In this document: piece after piece, positions 17,072 to 25,708 of the stretch | How positions within the stretch are numbered: position 1 is the first letter of the stretch | How the letters are laid out: each line of letters starts with the position of its first letter | Assembly (NCBI GenBank): GCA_963747535.1 | Contig: CAVVFX010000002.1 | Location: 930,001 to 994,000 of the forward strand | Direction: 5' to 3' | DNA from: CAVVFX01 sp963747535 | GTDB taxonomy: Bacteria; Acidobacteriota; Terriglobia; Bryobacterales; Bryobacteraceae | DNA: 64,000 nt | Made by a program: the position numbers and the translations under genes | The notes under the pieces: model-generated | Seen by the model: only the letters and a program-made list of their open reading frames with translations | The model's database searches: none | What the model was told of the DNA's origin: nothing

Positions 17072-17135
17072 AGACGCCGCCTTCAAACACCCCGTGTCCC
17101 CCGACAGTGCGACATAATAGCGCTTGGACGAGACT

Positions 17136-18632
17136 ATGCGATTGTTCAGATTTTTACCGCTATACCTGATTGCTGCCACCAGCTTGGCGGCGGATCTTAC
17201 CGGCAACTGGGTGGTCGCCCAGCCGCTCAACGACGGCACGACGCGCCGCACGTACTTCAACTTGAAACAGGACGGCGACAAGATCACGGGCGGCATCCGG
17301 ACCGGCCAGTTCTTTTACCACGTCGCGGAGAGCAAGGTTGTGCCGGAGGGCTTCGCCATTACCGGCGCCATGATGGACGGGAATCAGGAGCGCAAGGCCC
17401 AATACCAGGTGAAACTCGTGGGCGACGAACTCCACATTCTGACGTGGCGCCGCGCGAATCAGCCGCCCGTGGAATCGCTTGCGCATCGCACTGCGCCCGG
17501 CGAAGGCGCGATGCCGGTGAAGATTCCGGTGCCGCCGCTGCACCGGGTCCCGTACAACGGTCTCGCCAAAACGCCGCCGATGGGCTGGAACAGCTGGAAC
17601 AAGTTCGCCAGTCGTGTGGATGATGCGGCGGTCCGCGGCATGGCCGACGCGATGGTGTCGAGCGGCATGAAAGACGCCGGCTATGTCTACATTAATATCG
17701 ACGACACCTGGGAAGGCGAACGCGACGCCCAAGGAAACATTACCAGTAACAAGAAGTTTCCGGACATGAAGGCCCTGGCCGATTATGTCCACGGCAAAGG
17801 ATTGAAGCTGGGAATCTATTCTTCGCCCGGCCCCAACACCTGCGCGGGTTACGAAGGCACCTACGGGCACGAAGAGCAGGACGCCAGGACCTGGGCCGCG
17901 TGGGGCATCGACTATCTGAAGTACGACTGGTGCGGCGCACGCAACATTTACACCGATGACGAAATGCAGGCCGTGTACCAGAAGATGGGCGACGCGCTCA
18001 GCAGGTCCGGCCGTAAGATCGTCTACAGCCTATGCCAGTACGGCCGCGCGGACGTCTGGAAGTGGGGTCCCGAAGTGAGCGGCAATCTGTGGCGCACCAC
18101 CTATGACATTCGCGACAGTTGGGATTCCATGATGAAGATCGGCTTCAGCCAGAGCGACCTGGCGCAGTATGCCGCTCCTGGACATTGGAACGATCCCGAC
18201 ATGCTGGAAATCGGCAATGGCGGAATGAACGAGGACGAATACCGCGTACACATGAGCCTGTGGTCCATGCTGGCCGCCCCGCTGATCGCCGGCAACGATC
18301 TGCGCAGCATGACGCAGCCCATCAAAGATATTCTGATGAACGCGCAAGTGATCGCGATCGATCAGGATCCAGCCGGCAGGCAGGCGCAGCGCGTGTCGCC
18401 GGACGGCGCCCAGGAGATCTGGGTGCGCGAACTGGCCGGCGGTGCACATGCCGTGGCGCTGTTCAATAAGGCGTCGGAACCGGCTAAGATGACGGTCAAG
18501 TGGGCCCAGATTGGAGGAAAGCCTAAGCACGTGCGGGATCTGTGGTCGCACTCGGACGTGAATGCCTCGGGTGACGGCTGGACGGCGGAAATCCCCGCGC
18601 ATGGCGTGGCGCTACTGCGCGTGAGCCGCTAA
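17136..18632 (+). CDS. Exported GH27 alpha-galactosidase
   Basis: 498 aa from ATG 17136 (GGACGAG ribosome site); a TTG 12 nt upstream is in frame but less likely. Signal peptide residues 1-18, then a small beta domain (~20-115: NWVVAQPLNDGT, GDKITGGIRTGQFFYH) common on acidobacterial secreted enzymes, then the GH27 catalytic barrel beginning LAKTPPMGWNSWNKF. The nucleophile is Asp264 in YLKYDWCGAR; the acid/base Asp lies in the RTTYDIRDSWDSM segment; WNDPDMLEIGNGGM and MSLWSMLAAPLIAGNDLR follow. A C-terminal beta-sandwich ends the protein. It removes terminal alpha-galactosyl residues from oligo- or polysaccharides outside the cytoplasm. Confidence 0.94.
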   Translation: MRLFRFLPLYLIAATSLAADLTGNWVVAQPLNDGTTRRTYFNLKQDGDKITGGIRTGQFFYHVAESKVVPEGFAITGAMMDGNQERKAQYQVKLVGDELHILTWRRANQPPVESLAHRTAPGEGAMPVKIPVPPLHRVPYNGLAKTPPMGWNSWNKFASRVDDAAVRGMADAMVSSGMKDAGYVYINIDDTWEGERDAQGNITSNKKFPDMKALADYVHGKGLKLGIYSSPGPNTCAGYEGTYGHEEQDARTWAAWGIDYLKYDWCGARNIYTDDEMQAVYQKMGDALSRSGRKIVYSLCQYGRADVWKWGPEVSGNLWRTTYDIRDSWDSMMKIGFSQSDLAQYAAPGHWNDPDMLEIGNGGMNEDEYRVHMSLWSMLAAPLIAGNDLRSMTQPIKDILMNAQVIAIDQDPAGRQAQRVSPDGAQEIWVRELAGGAHAVALFNKASEPAKMTVKWAQIGGKPKHVRDLWSHSDVNASGDGWTAEIPAHGVALLRVSR

Positions 18633-18634
18633 AG

Positions 18635-18669
18635 ACTGATAACTGATAACTGAGGACTGATAACTGACC
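18635..18669. repeat. Five tandem heptamers
   Basis: Units are ACTGATA, ACTGATA, ACTGAGG, ACTGATA, ACTGACC, filling the whole gap between the stops of the convergent alpha-galactosidase and response regulator genes. A simple-sequence repeat, not a CRISPR. Confidence 0.9.
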
Positions 18670-18670
18670 A

Positions 18671-19126
18671 CTACGCGCCGGAGGAGAAACCGAGGCCGGC
18701 CTCGTCAGCCAGCAGCTCTTTCAAAATCGCGCCAATTTTCAGAAATTCGTCCAGGTCGAGCGGCTTCGTGATGTACCGGCTAATCCGAAACTTATCGATT
18801 CTGTCCCGCTCTCGCGGCGAGGAGGAAGAACTAAGAATGGTCACGCGAACATCCCCAAAGGCAGGATTGGCGCGCATAGCTTCCAGGATCTCGACTCCGT
18901 CGTATTTGGGTACATTCAGGTCGAGAACCACTAGATCTGGCACCGGAACGTCTATGTATTTCCCCTGCTGCCGAACCAGCGCGAGCGCGTCGGCGCCGTC
19001 GTCCAGCACCGTCAATTCGCAATCGAGTCTGGCCTTTTTCAGCGCCAGCCGGAAAAGCTCAACGTCACCGGGATTGTCTTCCACCAGAAGTATGCGGGCT
19101 TTCGATCCTCCAGCTCTTGCAGTCAT
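18671..19126 (-). CDS. Single-domain response regulator (Rcp1/CheY-like)
   Basis: 151-aa receiver with no output domain: acidic pocket LLVEDNPGDVELFRLALKKA, phospho-acceptor Asp69 in DLVVLDLNVPKYDG, SSSSSPRERDR, and the conserved Lys in RYITKPLDLDEF. This Rcp1-type receiver usually pairs with phytochrome-like PAS kinases. Its ATG directly follows the TAG of the histidine kinase gene (TAGATG), so the two are translationally coupled and form a two-component pair. The output must be another protein or a phosphorelay partner. Confidence 0.94.
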   Translation of the reverse strand: MTARAGGSKARILLVEDNPGDVELFRLALKKARLDCELTVLDDGADALALVRQQGKYIDVPVPDLVVLDLNVPKYDGVEILEAMRANPAFGDVRVTILSSSSSPRERDRIDKFRISRYITKPLDLDEFLKIGAILKELLADEAGLGFSSGA

Positions 19127-21376
19127 CTAATGCTCCACTTTGAAGTATTCATGATTCGGCAGCGTAAAAATAAACGTCGTTCCCTTGCCCACTTCCGACT
19201 CCACCCAGATCCGTCCGCCATACCTCTGGACGACCCGCTGGCAGATCGCCAGACCTATGCCCGTACCGGGAATCTTCTTGCCGTGGAGGCGCTTGAACGC
19301 ACTGAAAACCTTCTCGTGGAACTCCGGCGCGATGCCCATACCGTTATCCGCAACCGCAAAGCGCATCTGCTCTGCCGTCTCTTCATAAGAGACGCGAATA
19401 TCGGGCTGCCGGTCACCGCGATATTTTATGGCATTTTCGATCAGGTTTTGAAACACCGAAACGAAGTGACCCTCGTAAGCGCGTAACGAAGGTAAACGGT
19501 CCGCGCGGATTTGAGCGGAGCTGTCGTCAATGGCCACCTTCAGATTATGCCTGACGCTATCGATGACTGCATTCAGGTCGACGATCCCTAGCGGCTTCTC
19601 CGGACCAGCGCCGATTTCGGCATAGGCCAGCAGATCCGCCAGTAACTCACGCATACGCGTAGTGCCACCGACGATATAGTCCACAAACATCGTTGACTGT
19701 TCGTCGACGGGGCCATTTTGGGTCTCGATCAGAAGTTGCGAATAGGCGGTGACCATCCGCAACGGTTCCTGTAAATCGTGGCTCGCCACGAATGCGAACC
19801 GCTCGAGATCCTCATTCGACCGCGCCAGGCTTTCATTCGACTTTCTGAGGTCCGCGTTCAGTTGTTCCAGCCTCTGAGCCGCCCTTACCTGTTCGGTAAT
19901 GTCCCGGGCGATTTTGGATGCGCCGGTGATCCGCCCCAGCGCGTCATACAGAGGCGAGATCGACAGGGACACGTTGATCAGATTTTCACTCTTGGTACGC
20001 TGTACCGTCTGATAATGGTCGACCCGCTCCCCCTTCCTGATCCGTTCCAGGATGGCCACCATCTCGTGTGCGCGGCCCGGCCCCGCGATCGTGGATATGG
20101 GGCTGCCAATCATTTCCGCGGCCGAATAGCCAAAGATGCGTTCCGCCCCTTGATTCCAACTGGTGACCACGCCATTCAGGTCCTGTCCGACAATGGCGTC
20201 GCTCGAATATTCCACGATGGACGCCAGCAGACGGCTGGTTTCATCGGCGTGTCTGCGAACCGTGACGTCGCGGAAGACCAGAACAGTACCCTGAATCAGC
20301 CCATTCTCCCCGAAAATCGGCGCGCCGCTCTCGTCGATCGGTGTTTCCGTCCCATCGTTCGCAATGAGAACCGTGTGGTCGGCGACGCCAATGATTCTGC
20401 CCTCGCGCAACACTTTCGCGACCGGGCTCTCTATCTTTTCGCGGCTGAACTCGTTGACGATGTGAAAGACTTCGTCGAGCCTCCGGCCCGTCAGGTCCGC
20501 CTCCGTGCATTTCACCAGGGACTGCGCGACACGATTGGCGAAGACCACCCGTCCCTCGACATCCGTGGAGATGACCGCATCCGCAATGCTCTCCAGAGTC
20601 GTTCTCAATGAATCCCGGGCATTCTGCGCTTTGCGCAGAGCCTCCTCGCGAGCCATCAGTGCCTGGCGCAGCTCGTGGTCTCGCGTCTGGATGCCTGCCA
20701 GCATCCCGTTAAACGCATCTACCAGGCTCCCGAGTTCGTCGCCGGAAAGTCTTGGTGCGCGAATGCCGTAGTCCCGCGTTTCCGATACCGCGGACGTAGC
20801 TTGCACCAGTCGGGAGAGCGGCGTCGCGATCACTGCGCTCAGCCTGGAGGCCAACAGAATGGCAATCAAACTGGACGCAATCAGGACCGCGAGAACCGTT
20901 GCGCCGTACAAGATCCTACGCTCGTAGATTTCACCGAGATCGTACAGCAGCACCAGCCAGCCAATCCGCTGGTTGTTCAGGACGATCGGCCGGGATACCG
21001 TCAGGTCTTCGCCGGTGAATCGGATTTCGTGTTGCGGGTCGGCTGGCGCGCACTTCGGGATTGTGCCCGGACGAAAGTACGAAGCCAGGATGGTCCCGTT
21101 TGCACGGTATATGCAGGTTGATACCAGGTGCGTCCTGGCCCGCAAAGTTGCCAGTATCTCCGCGGCCGCACGGGGATCTTCGAAGGCCACTGCGGCGGTA
21201 CTGTTTTCGGCGACGATCTGGGCCAGCGAGGAAACGCCGCGCTCCAGGGAAGCGTGCAGCAGGAGGGAGTCCGAGACTATCACGCCGAGACCGGATAGCG
21301 CGAGCGCGGCCGTCGTGGTCAACATGATAATGACCATCAGCTTCCGGCGGATCGGAATGTCGCGAAAACTACGCAT
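19127..21376 (-). CDS. CHASE8-HAMP-PAS-PAS sensor histidine kinase
   Basis: 749 aa. TM1 ~12-34; periplasmic CHASE8 domain ~40-150 (LAQIVAENSTAAVAFEDPRA, STCIYRANGTILASYFRPG); TM2 ~157-178; HAMP ~178-232 (TPLSRLVQATSAVSETRDYG, DELGSLVDAFNGMLAGI); PAS ~255-375; PAS ~382-497 (AERIFGYSAAEMIG); HisKA with phospho-acceptor His533 in FVASHDLQEPLRM; HATPase with QNLIENAIKYRG, VADNGMGIAPEF and PGTGIGLAICQRVVQRYG. CHASE8 is the periplasmic domain of the YfiN/TpbB diguanylate cyclases that YfiR inhibits. Here a YfiR-like gene lies 9 nt upstream, so this kinase is the probable YfiR target. Confidence 0.94.
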   Translation of the reverse strand: MRSFRDIPIRRKLMVIIMLTTTAALALSGLGVIVSDSLLLHASLERGVSSLAQIVAENSTAAVAFEDPRAAAEILATLRARTHLVSTCIYRANGTILASYFRPGTIPKCAPADPQHEIRFTGEDLTVSRPIVLNNQRIGWLVLLYDLGEIYERRILYGATVLAVLIASSLIAILLASRLSAVIATPLSRLVQATSAVSETRDYGIRAPRLSGDELGSLVDAFNGMLAGIQTRDHELRQALMAREEALRKAQNARDSLRTTLESIADAVISTDVEGRVVFANRVAQSLVKCTEADLTGRRLDEVFHIVNEFSREKIESPVAKVLREGRIIGVADHTVLIANDGTETPIDESGAPIFGENGLIQGTVLVFRDVTVRRHADETSRLLASIVEYSSDAIVGQDLNGVVTSWNQGAERIFGYSAAEMIGSPISTIAGPGRAHEMVAILERIRKGERVDHYQTVQRTKSENLINVSLSISPLYDALGRITGASKIARDITEQVRAAQRLEQLNADLRKSNESLARSNEDLERFAFVASHDLQEPLRMVTAYSQLLIETQNGPVDEQSTMFVDYIVGGTTRMRELLADLLAYAEIGAGPEKPLGIVDLNAVIDSVRHNLKVAIDDSSAQIRADRLPSLRAYEGHFVSVFQNLIENAIKYRGDRQPDIRVSYEETAEQMRFAVADNGMGIAPEFHEKVFSAFKRLHGKKIPGTGIGLAICQRVVQRYGGRIWVESEVGKGTTFIFTLPNHEYFKVEH

Positions 21377-21385
21377 GGCTACGCG

Positions 21386-21964
21386 CTACTTCTCTACCTG
21401 CCTCGCTACGCTGAACAGCTTGGAACTCAGCTTCAGGGCCGAATTTGCCGCTGCTTTCTGATTGATGTCGAACCGCACGCGCCGGTCCTCGATAACAAAA
21501 TTGATCATGCCGCCGTCGGCCAGGAAACCTTCCGACTCACCAACCGTGAGTACGCTCCGGCCGAGTCCGGCCAGAAGTTTAGACACATCTTTTTCGGTCT
21601 TGCTGACAAACAAAACCTGGCAGCTTTTCGACGGCTCGGCCGGTGCTCTCAACGCCGCTAGTTTCCTGCCTCTTACCGATTCACCCGCCACTATTTGCTG
21701 CAGCACCAATTCGACGGGAGTGTCTCCTGTCACGCAGATGGAAATGGGAGAGACGGCGTCCGCGAAGCCGTCAGCGGGCCATTCTACAAACTTGGTAAAG
21801 TTCAGCAGGAACGCGGCCTTGACCTGGTACTCGAGCGAGGGCTGTTCCGCGGCTTGGGAGCCGGCCATTGCGCCGAAGATCAAACTATTCAGCAGGCACG
21901 GCAAAAGACACCAATCCCTCAGCAGGCTTCGTCTGGCGATTGCCGATGTCCCTCTAACCGTCAT
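21386..21964 (-). CDS. YfiR-like periplasmic protein (DUF4154)
   Basis: 192 aa. Long N-terminal signal region (to ~residue 39, ending GSQAAE). Family motifs: YQVKAAFLLNFTKFVEWP (46-63), ISICVTGDTP (74-83), SCQVLFVSKTEK, LTVGESEGFLADGGMINFVI, and a C-terminal FDINQKAAANSALKLSSKLF. YfiR in Pseudomonas is a periplasmic repressor that binds the CHASE8 domain of YfiN and is titrated by outer-membrane YfiB. Here the following gene, 9 nt away, encodes a CHASE8 histidine kinase, and the preceding gene is a TonB-dependent receptor. The regulatory role is inference from this context. Confidence 0.9.
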   Translation of the reverse strand: MTVRGTSAIARRSLLRDWCLLPCLLNSLIFGAMAGSQAAEQPSLEYQVKAAFLLNFTKFVEWPADGFADAVSPISICVTGDTPVELVLQQIVAGESVRGRKLAALRAPAEPSKSCQVLFVSKTEKDVSKLLAGLGRSVLTVGESEGFLADGGMINFVIEDRRVRFDINQKAAANSALKLSSKLFSVARQVEK

Positions 21965-22014
21965 AAGCTGTCATTTAATAAAACGGCTGTCAGGCCGGAT
22001 GCCGGTTCCACTCG

Positions 22015-24046
22015 TCAATGCATCCATGTGACTTTCAAGTAGCCACTCCGCTTAATGCCGATGAGTGGTCCGGGATCGCTTGAGTACTCGAAATGCGACG
22101 AACAGATTCCGTGCCACCACCGCCAACTCGATTTGCGGCCTGACGTGCCATGCAATCTGCGCATCTCCCGTCGAATACGCAGGAACCGCCAGTCCCGGCA
22201 GAGCACTGACGTACCGGTACGTGAGATCCAGCGCCAGCGTTTTCGCGATGTTGAAAGAGGAGACGATGGTCACCTCGTGATGTGGACTCGATCCATCGAT
22301 AATGGGCGCAGTGCCCAGGTCGCCCGAATTCGGCGCCTTCTCCAGGTTCATATGGAGGTACGAATACGAGCCCCGCAGCCGCCAGGATTCCGTCGCTCTC
22401 CATTCGGGAGCGATCTCAACGCCCTTGGTGTAGCCCCGGAGGTCGTTGCGGAATTGCGCCGGAAGCAGCAGGTGCGCGGGCGGCGGGGAATCTTCAAGGT
22501 ACGTCGCGCCGTCAAAATCTTCACTAAAGAGATCGTGGTAATGATTGAAAAACGTCGCGACGTCCAGATACAGTTTCTTGCCCAGCAAAAGACGATAACC
22601 CAGTTCCGAGCCGTTCAGTTGCTCCGGCGCGAAATTCGGATTGGGGTTGAATCGCGCGAAGTATGGCACGCCGGATGCCGTGGTAGTGACGTATCCCAAC
22701 AGAGAAAAGTTTTCCTCCGCGTCGGACGGCGTTCGCACCGCGTGAGTGAATGCGAGCCATATCGATTGCCTCTCGGTCGGCGTCCAAAGCAGGCGGGCAC
22801 TTGGTGCGGGTTCGAAGGTGGCAAAGTTGGTGTGCAGCAGTTTAGTCCCGACCGTCAGGGAGAGGCGATGATCCACCAGGCCGATTTCGTCCTGAAAGAA
22901 GGCCGTGTAGAGATCATCCATTCTTTTGAGAGGCTCGAAGGTCAAGCCGGAAACGACCACCGGCGTATGCTCCAGGCTGAAGCGCGCTCCCAGTCCCCAC
23001 GTCAGCTTCTGCCGGTCGGTCCAACGATAATGTTGGATGAAATCGACATCGTACGTGTTCTGGAAATCGTCGAAGTTCGGCTGACTGCGATTGGTCCGGT
23101 CATAGTACATCTGTAGCTGAAAATCCGTCCCATTTCCCGAATCTCGGGTCCAGCGACCCAGGATATTTCCGCCCGATAACTGTGCATTCGCGTCCACTAT
23201 CTGCGAATAAGGCGGCGTGTAACTGGTCGCGGTTACGCTCTCGCCGGCCTCCTCGCGGTAGAGATCGCCTTGCAGCGTGAAGGTGTCACGGCTGTCTTTT
23301 TTCCAGTCCATCCGGAACCCGCCCTGCACGGCCCGCCAGTCGTCGAAATTCCGGCCATCCGAGTGATACTCGGGGCCACCAGTGAATCCCATGCCGTACA
23401 CCCGATAATCGAAGCCCTTGCCGTTGCCGCCCCCGTAGCGAAAATTTGCGAAGCCCTGTTCCACGTTTCCGCCGCCCGCGGACGCCAGTATTCCATGGGT
23501 GTCTTTTGAGTTCTTCGTAATGATGTTGATCACGCCGTTTACGGCGTTTGGTCCCCAGATGGTGCCTCCCGGACCGCGAATGACCTCGATCCGGTCGATG
23601 TCATCCATATTGGTCATTTGCACTTCCCAGTAGGTGCCGGCCAATAACGTACTGTAGACCGTGCGGCCATCCATGAGCACCAGAATGTCGCGCGTAAGAT
23701 TGCTGCCGAAGCCGCGAATTCCGACCGACCACTGATGGGCATCGATCTGGGCGACTTCTACGCCGGGGGCTAACCGCAAGGCGTCCGGGATGGTAGTCAC
23801 CCCTGAGCGCTTGATGTCATCGCCCGTGATCACGTAGATCGCCGCCGGCGTTTGCAGGACTGTCTCCGGCGTCCTGGTCGGCGTCGTCACTTCAATCTGA
23901 GACAGTTCTTCCAGGCTGAGGGATTTGAGGTCGGTCGGTACCGACCCTGGATCACCGTAGGCCGTCGGCAAAACGGCTGCCAGCGAGAGCCAGAGCAGAC
24001 ATCTGGCCGGACACCGGTTTTGCGATAAAAAAGACATCTTCCCCAT
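22015..24046 (-). CDS. TonB-dependent outer-membrane receptor, frameshifted near the C-terminus
   Basis: Start at ATG 24046, which has GGAGG upstream and a signal peptide (ARCLLWLSLAAVLPTAYG); the frame is open to 24196 but that part is not protein-like. Plug domain: LSQIEVTTPTRTPETV, AAIYVITGDDIKRSGVTTIP, WSVGIRGFGSNLTRDILVLM, IDRIEVIRGPGGTIWGPNAV, NGVINIITKNSKDT. Then a ~500-aa beta-barrel. The continuous frame stops at 22052 with an odd tail (FRVLKRSRTTHRH). A +1 shift at ~22096 restores a proper barrel end (HFEYSSDPGPLIGIKRSGYL, then KVTWMH) and a stop at 22015. The substrate is unknown. First gene of the YfiR-kinase-regulator operon. Confidence 0.88.
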
Positions 24047-24230
24047 CCGTCCTCCACCGGCATAGGGAAATTTACTCCCGTCACCGGTGCGAATCCGTGC
24101 GCGGAAGAACATTTTTTCCGTCCGATGCATCATGTTTTTAATGACTGGATCGGGGGTCGGCACGTCGGGGGCCACTTTTGTGTAGTACGTAATCATACGT
24201 GACTTGAGTTGATGGCGCAGGCGGTAGCGC

Positions 24231-24254
24231 CGGCGGATTCTTAAGCTTCCGCCG
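24231..24254. other. Hairpin between the receptor and trpC
   Basis: CGGCGGA (24231-24237) and TCCGCCG (24248-24254) form perfect 7-bp arms around a 10-nt loop. It lies between divergent genes, 71 nt before the trpC start, with no T-run, so it may be part of a leader rather than a terminator. No trp leader peptide was found. Confidence 0.45.
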
Positions 24255-24325
24255 TTTCAGCTCAGAGCTAAGGCGAGCCGTGTCATACTGAACAGGAAAG
24301 ATCGATTGCACTCAGGGTAAAGCAG

Positions 24326-25111
24326 TTGACCGAAACCGTCCCCGATATTCTGGCGCGCATTGTGGCGCGAAAACGTGAGGAGCTTGCCGGCCTCTCCGCG
24401 TCATGTGCCGAGCTTGAGACTCGTGCGGAAACACGTCTGAACGACAAGCGAAGTTTTGCCGCGGCACTGCGCTCACACCAGCCGGCCATCATCGCTGAAA
24501 TCAAGCAGGCGTCGCCCAGTAAAGGACTGCTCTCGCACGACTTCCAGCCTGCCAGGACTGCCCGCGAATACCAACTCGGCGGCGCTGCCGCGATCTCCGT
24601 CCTGACCGATCACGATTTCTTCCAAGGGAACCTGGACGATCTCGCCTGTGCGCGCGCAGCCGTCACCCTGCCGGTGCTGCGCAAGGACTTTACCATCGAC
24701 AGACTACAGATCCTCGAAGCCGCGGCCCATGGAGCCGATGCGATTCTGCTCATCGCCGCACTTCTCTCTGCCCGTGAAATGCGCGACTTCCGGGAACTGG
24801 CCGCGCAGTTCGGCATGGCAGCGTTGGTCGAAGTCCACGACCGGCAGGAATTGCAACCGGCGCTCGATTCCGGCGTGGAGATCATCGGTGTCAACAATCG
24901 AGACTTGAGAAATTTTCGGGTTTCGCTCGAGACCTCACTCGATCTCGCAGCCCTGATGCCGGCGAGCGTCCTCAAGGTCAGCGAGAGCGGCATCCACGAC
25001 TCCGCCGACGTGCGGCGCCTGACGGATGCCGGATACTCGGCGTTTCTGGTCGGCGAACACCTTATGAAATCCGGCGATCCAGCCGAGGCTTTGCGGCGCC
25101 TATGTTCGTAA
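24326..25111 (+). CDS. trpC: Indole-3-glycerol phosphate synthase
   Basis: 261-aa TIM-barrel enzyme that closes the indole ring of tryptophan. Signatures: PAIIAEIKQASPSKGLL, AAAISVLTDHDFFQG, LPVLRKDFTIDRLQI, LVEVHDRQEL, IIGVNNRDLRNF, and LKVSESGIHDSADVRRL. The catalytic Lys/Glu residues lie in EIKQASPSK, LRKDF and ALVEVH. The start is a TTG at 24326. First gene of a tight aromatic operon; it overlaps trpF by 10 bp. trpE, trpG and trpD are not in the window. Confidence 0.96.
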   Translation: MTETVPDILARIVARKREELAGLSASCAELETRAETRLNDKRSFAAALRSHQPAIIAEIKQASPSKGLLSHDFQPARTAREYQLGGAAAISVLTDHDFFQGNLDDLACARAAVTLPVLRKDFTIDRLQILEAAAHGADAILLIAALLSAREMRDFRELAAQFGMAALVEVHDRQELQPALDSGVEIIGVNNRDLRNFRVSLETSLDLAALMPASVLKVSESGIHDSADVRRLTDAGYSAFLVGEHLMKSGDPAEALRRLCS

Positions 25112-25701
25112 AGGTCTGCGGCCTCACCAATCAAAAAGACGCCGAAGCCGCCGTCGCGTTTGGCGCGACCGCCCTGGGTTTCAACTTCTATCGTAAGAGC
25201 CCGCGCTACGTCGATCCGGCGACTCTGCTGTGGCTCGCCGGTCTTCCTTCCAACATCTGGAAAGTTGGAGTCTTCGTGAATGAGGACCCGGTGAATGTCC
25301 GCCGGATCGTCACCCAGCTCAAGCTCGATATTATCCAGTTGCACGGTGACGAACAGCCGGCCGACTGCCCACGCGACCTGCGGGTCTGGAAAGCCGTTCG
25401 CGTCGATTACGCGTTCGATGCTTCGCGGTTGAGAAAGTATCCCGTCGAGGCGATTTTGCTCGATGGCCCCGCTGGAAGAGCATATGGCGGCACCGGACTG
25501 ACGTTCGACTGGACCGTTGCTGCCGGCCTCCCGGTGAAAGTGGTCGTTTCCGGCGGCCTGCACGCGGGCAACGTGCTGACCGCCATCGAGTGCATCAGGC
25601 CATGGGGCGTGGACGTATGCTCCCGTATCGAATCGGCGCCCGGCAAAAAAGACCACGCCAGCATGGCGGAATTCCTGAAGGTGGCCCTAAGAAAGAATTA
25701 G
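25102..25701 (+). CDS. trpF: Phosphoribosylanthranilate isomerase
   Basis: 199-aa TIM barrel performing the Amadori rearrangement before TrpC. MFVKVCGLTNQKDAEAAVAF carries the catalytic Cys; ALGFNFYRKSPRYV, VGVFVNEDP, DIIQLHGDEQP, ILLDGPAGRAYGGTGLTFDW (general acid Asp) and VVVSGGLHAGNV follow, ending with GVDVCSRIESAPGKKD. It overlaps trpC by 10 bp and precedes trpB by 7 bp. Confidence 0.96.
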   Translation: MFVKVCGLTNQKDAEAAVAFGATALGFNFYRKSPRYVDPATLLWLAGLPSNIWKVGVFVNEDPVNVRRIVTQLKLDIIQLHGDEQPADCPRDLRVWKAVRVDYAFDASRLRKYPVEAILLDGPAGRAYGGTGLTFDWTVAAGLPVKVVVSGGLHAGNVLTAIECIRPWGVDVCSRIESAPGKKDHASMAEFLKVALRKN

Positions 25702-25708
25702 GTAAAGC

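Noticed and set aside
18635..18669. CRISPR-like array
   Set aside because: Seven-base units without spacers; a simple tandem repeat only.
24068..24080. T-loop-like GGTGCGAATCC, possible tRNA
   Set aside because: No acceptor stem, anticodon arm or CCA context around it.
24047..24230. Cobalamin or other riboswitch upstream of the TonB receptor
   Set aside because: No B12-box-like or GEMM-like conserved core could be found on the minus strand; only short imperfect inverted repeats.
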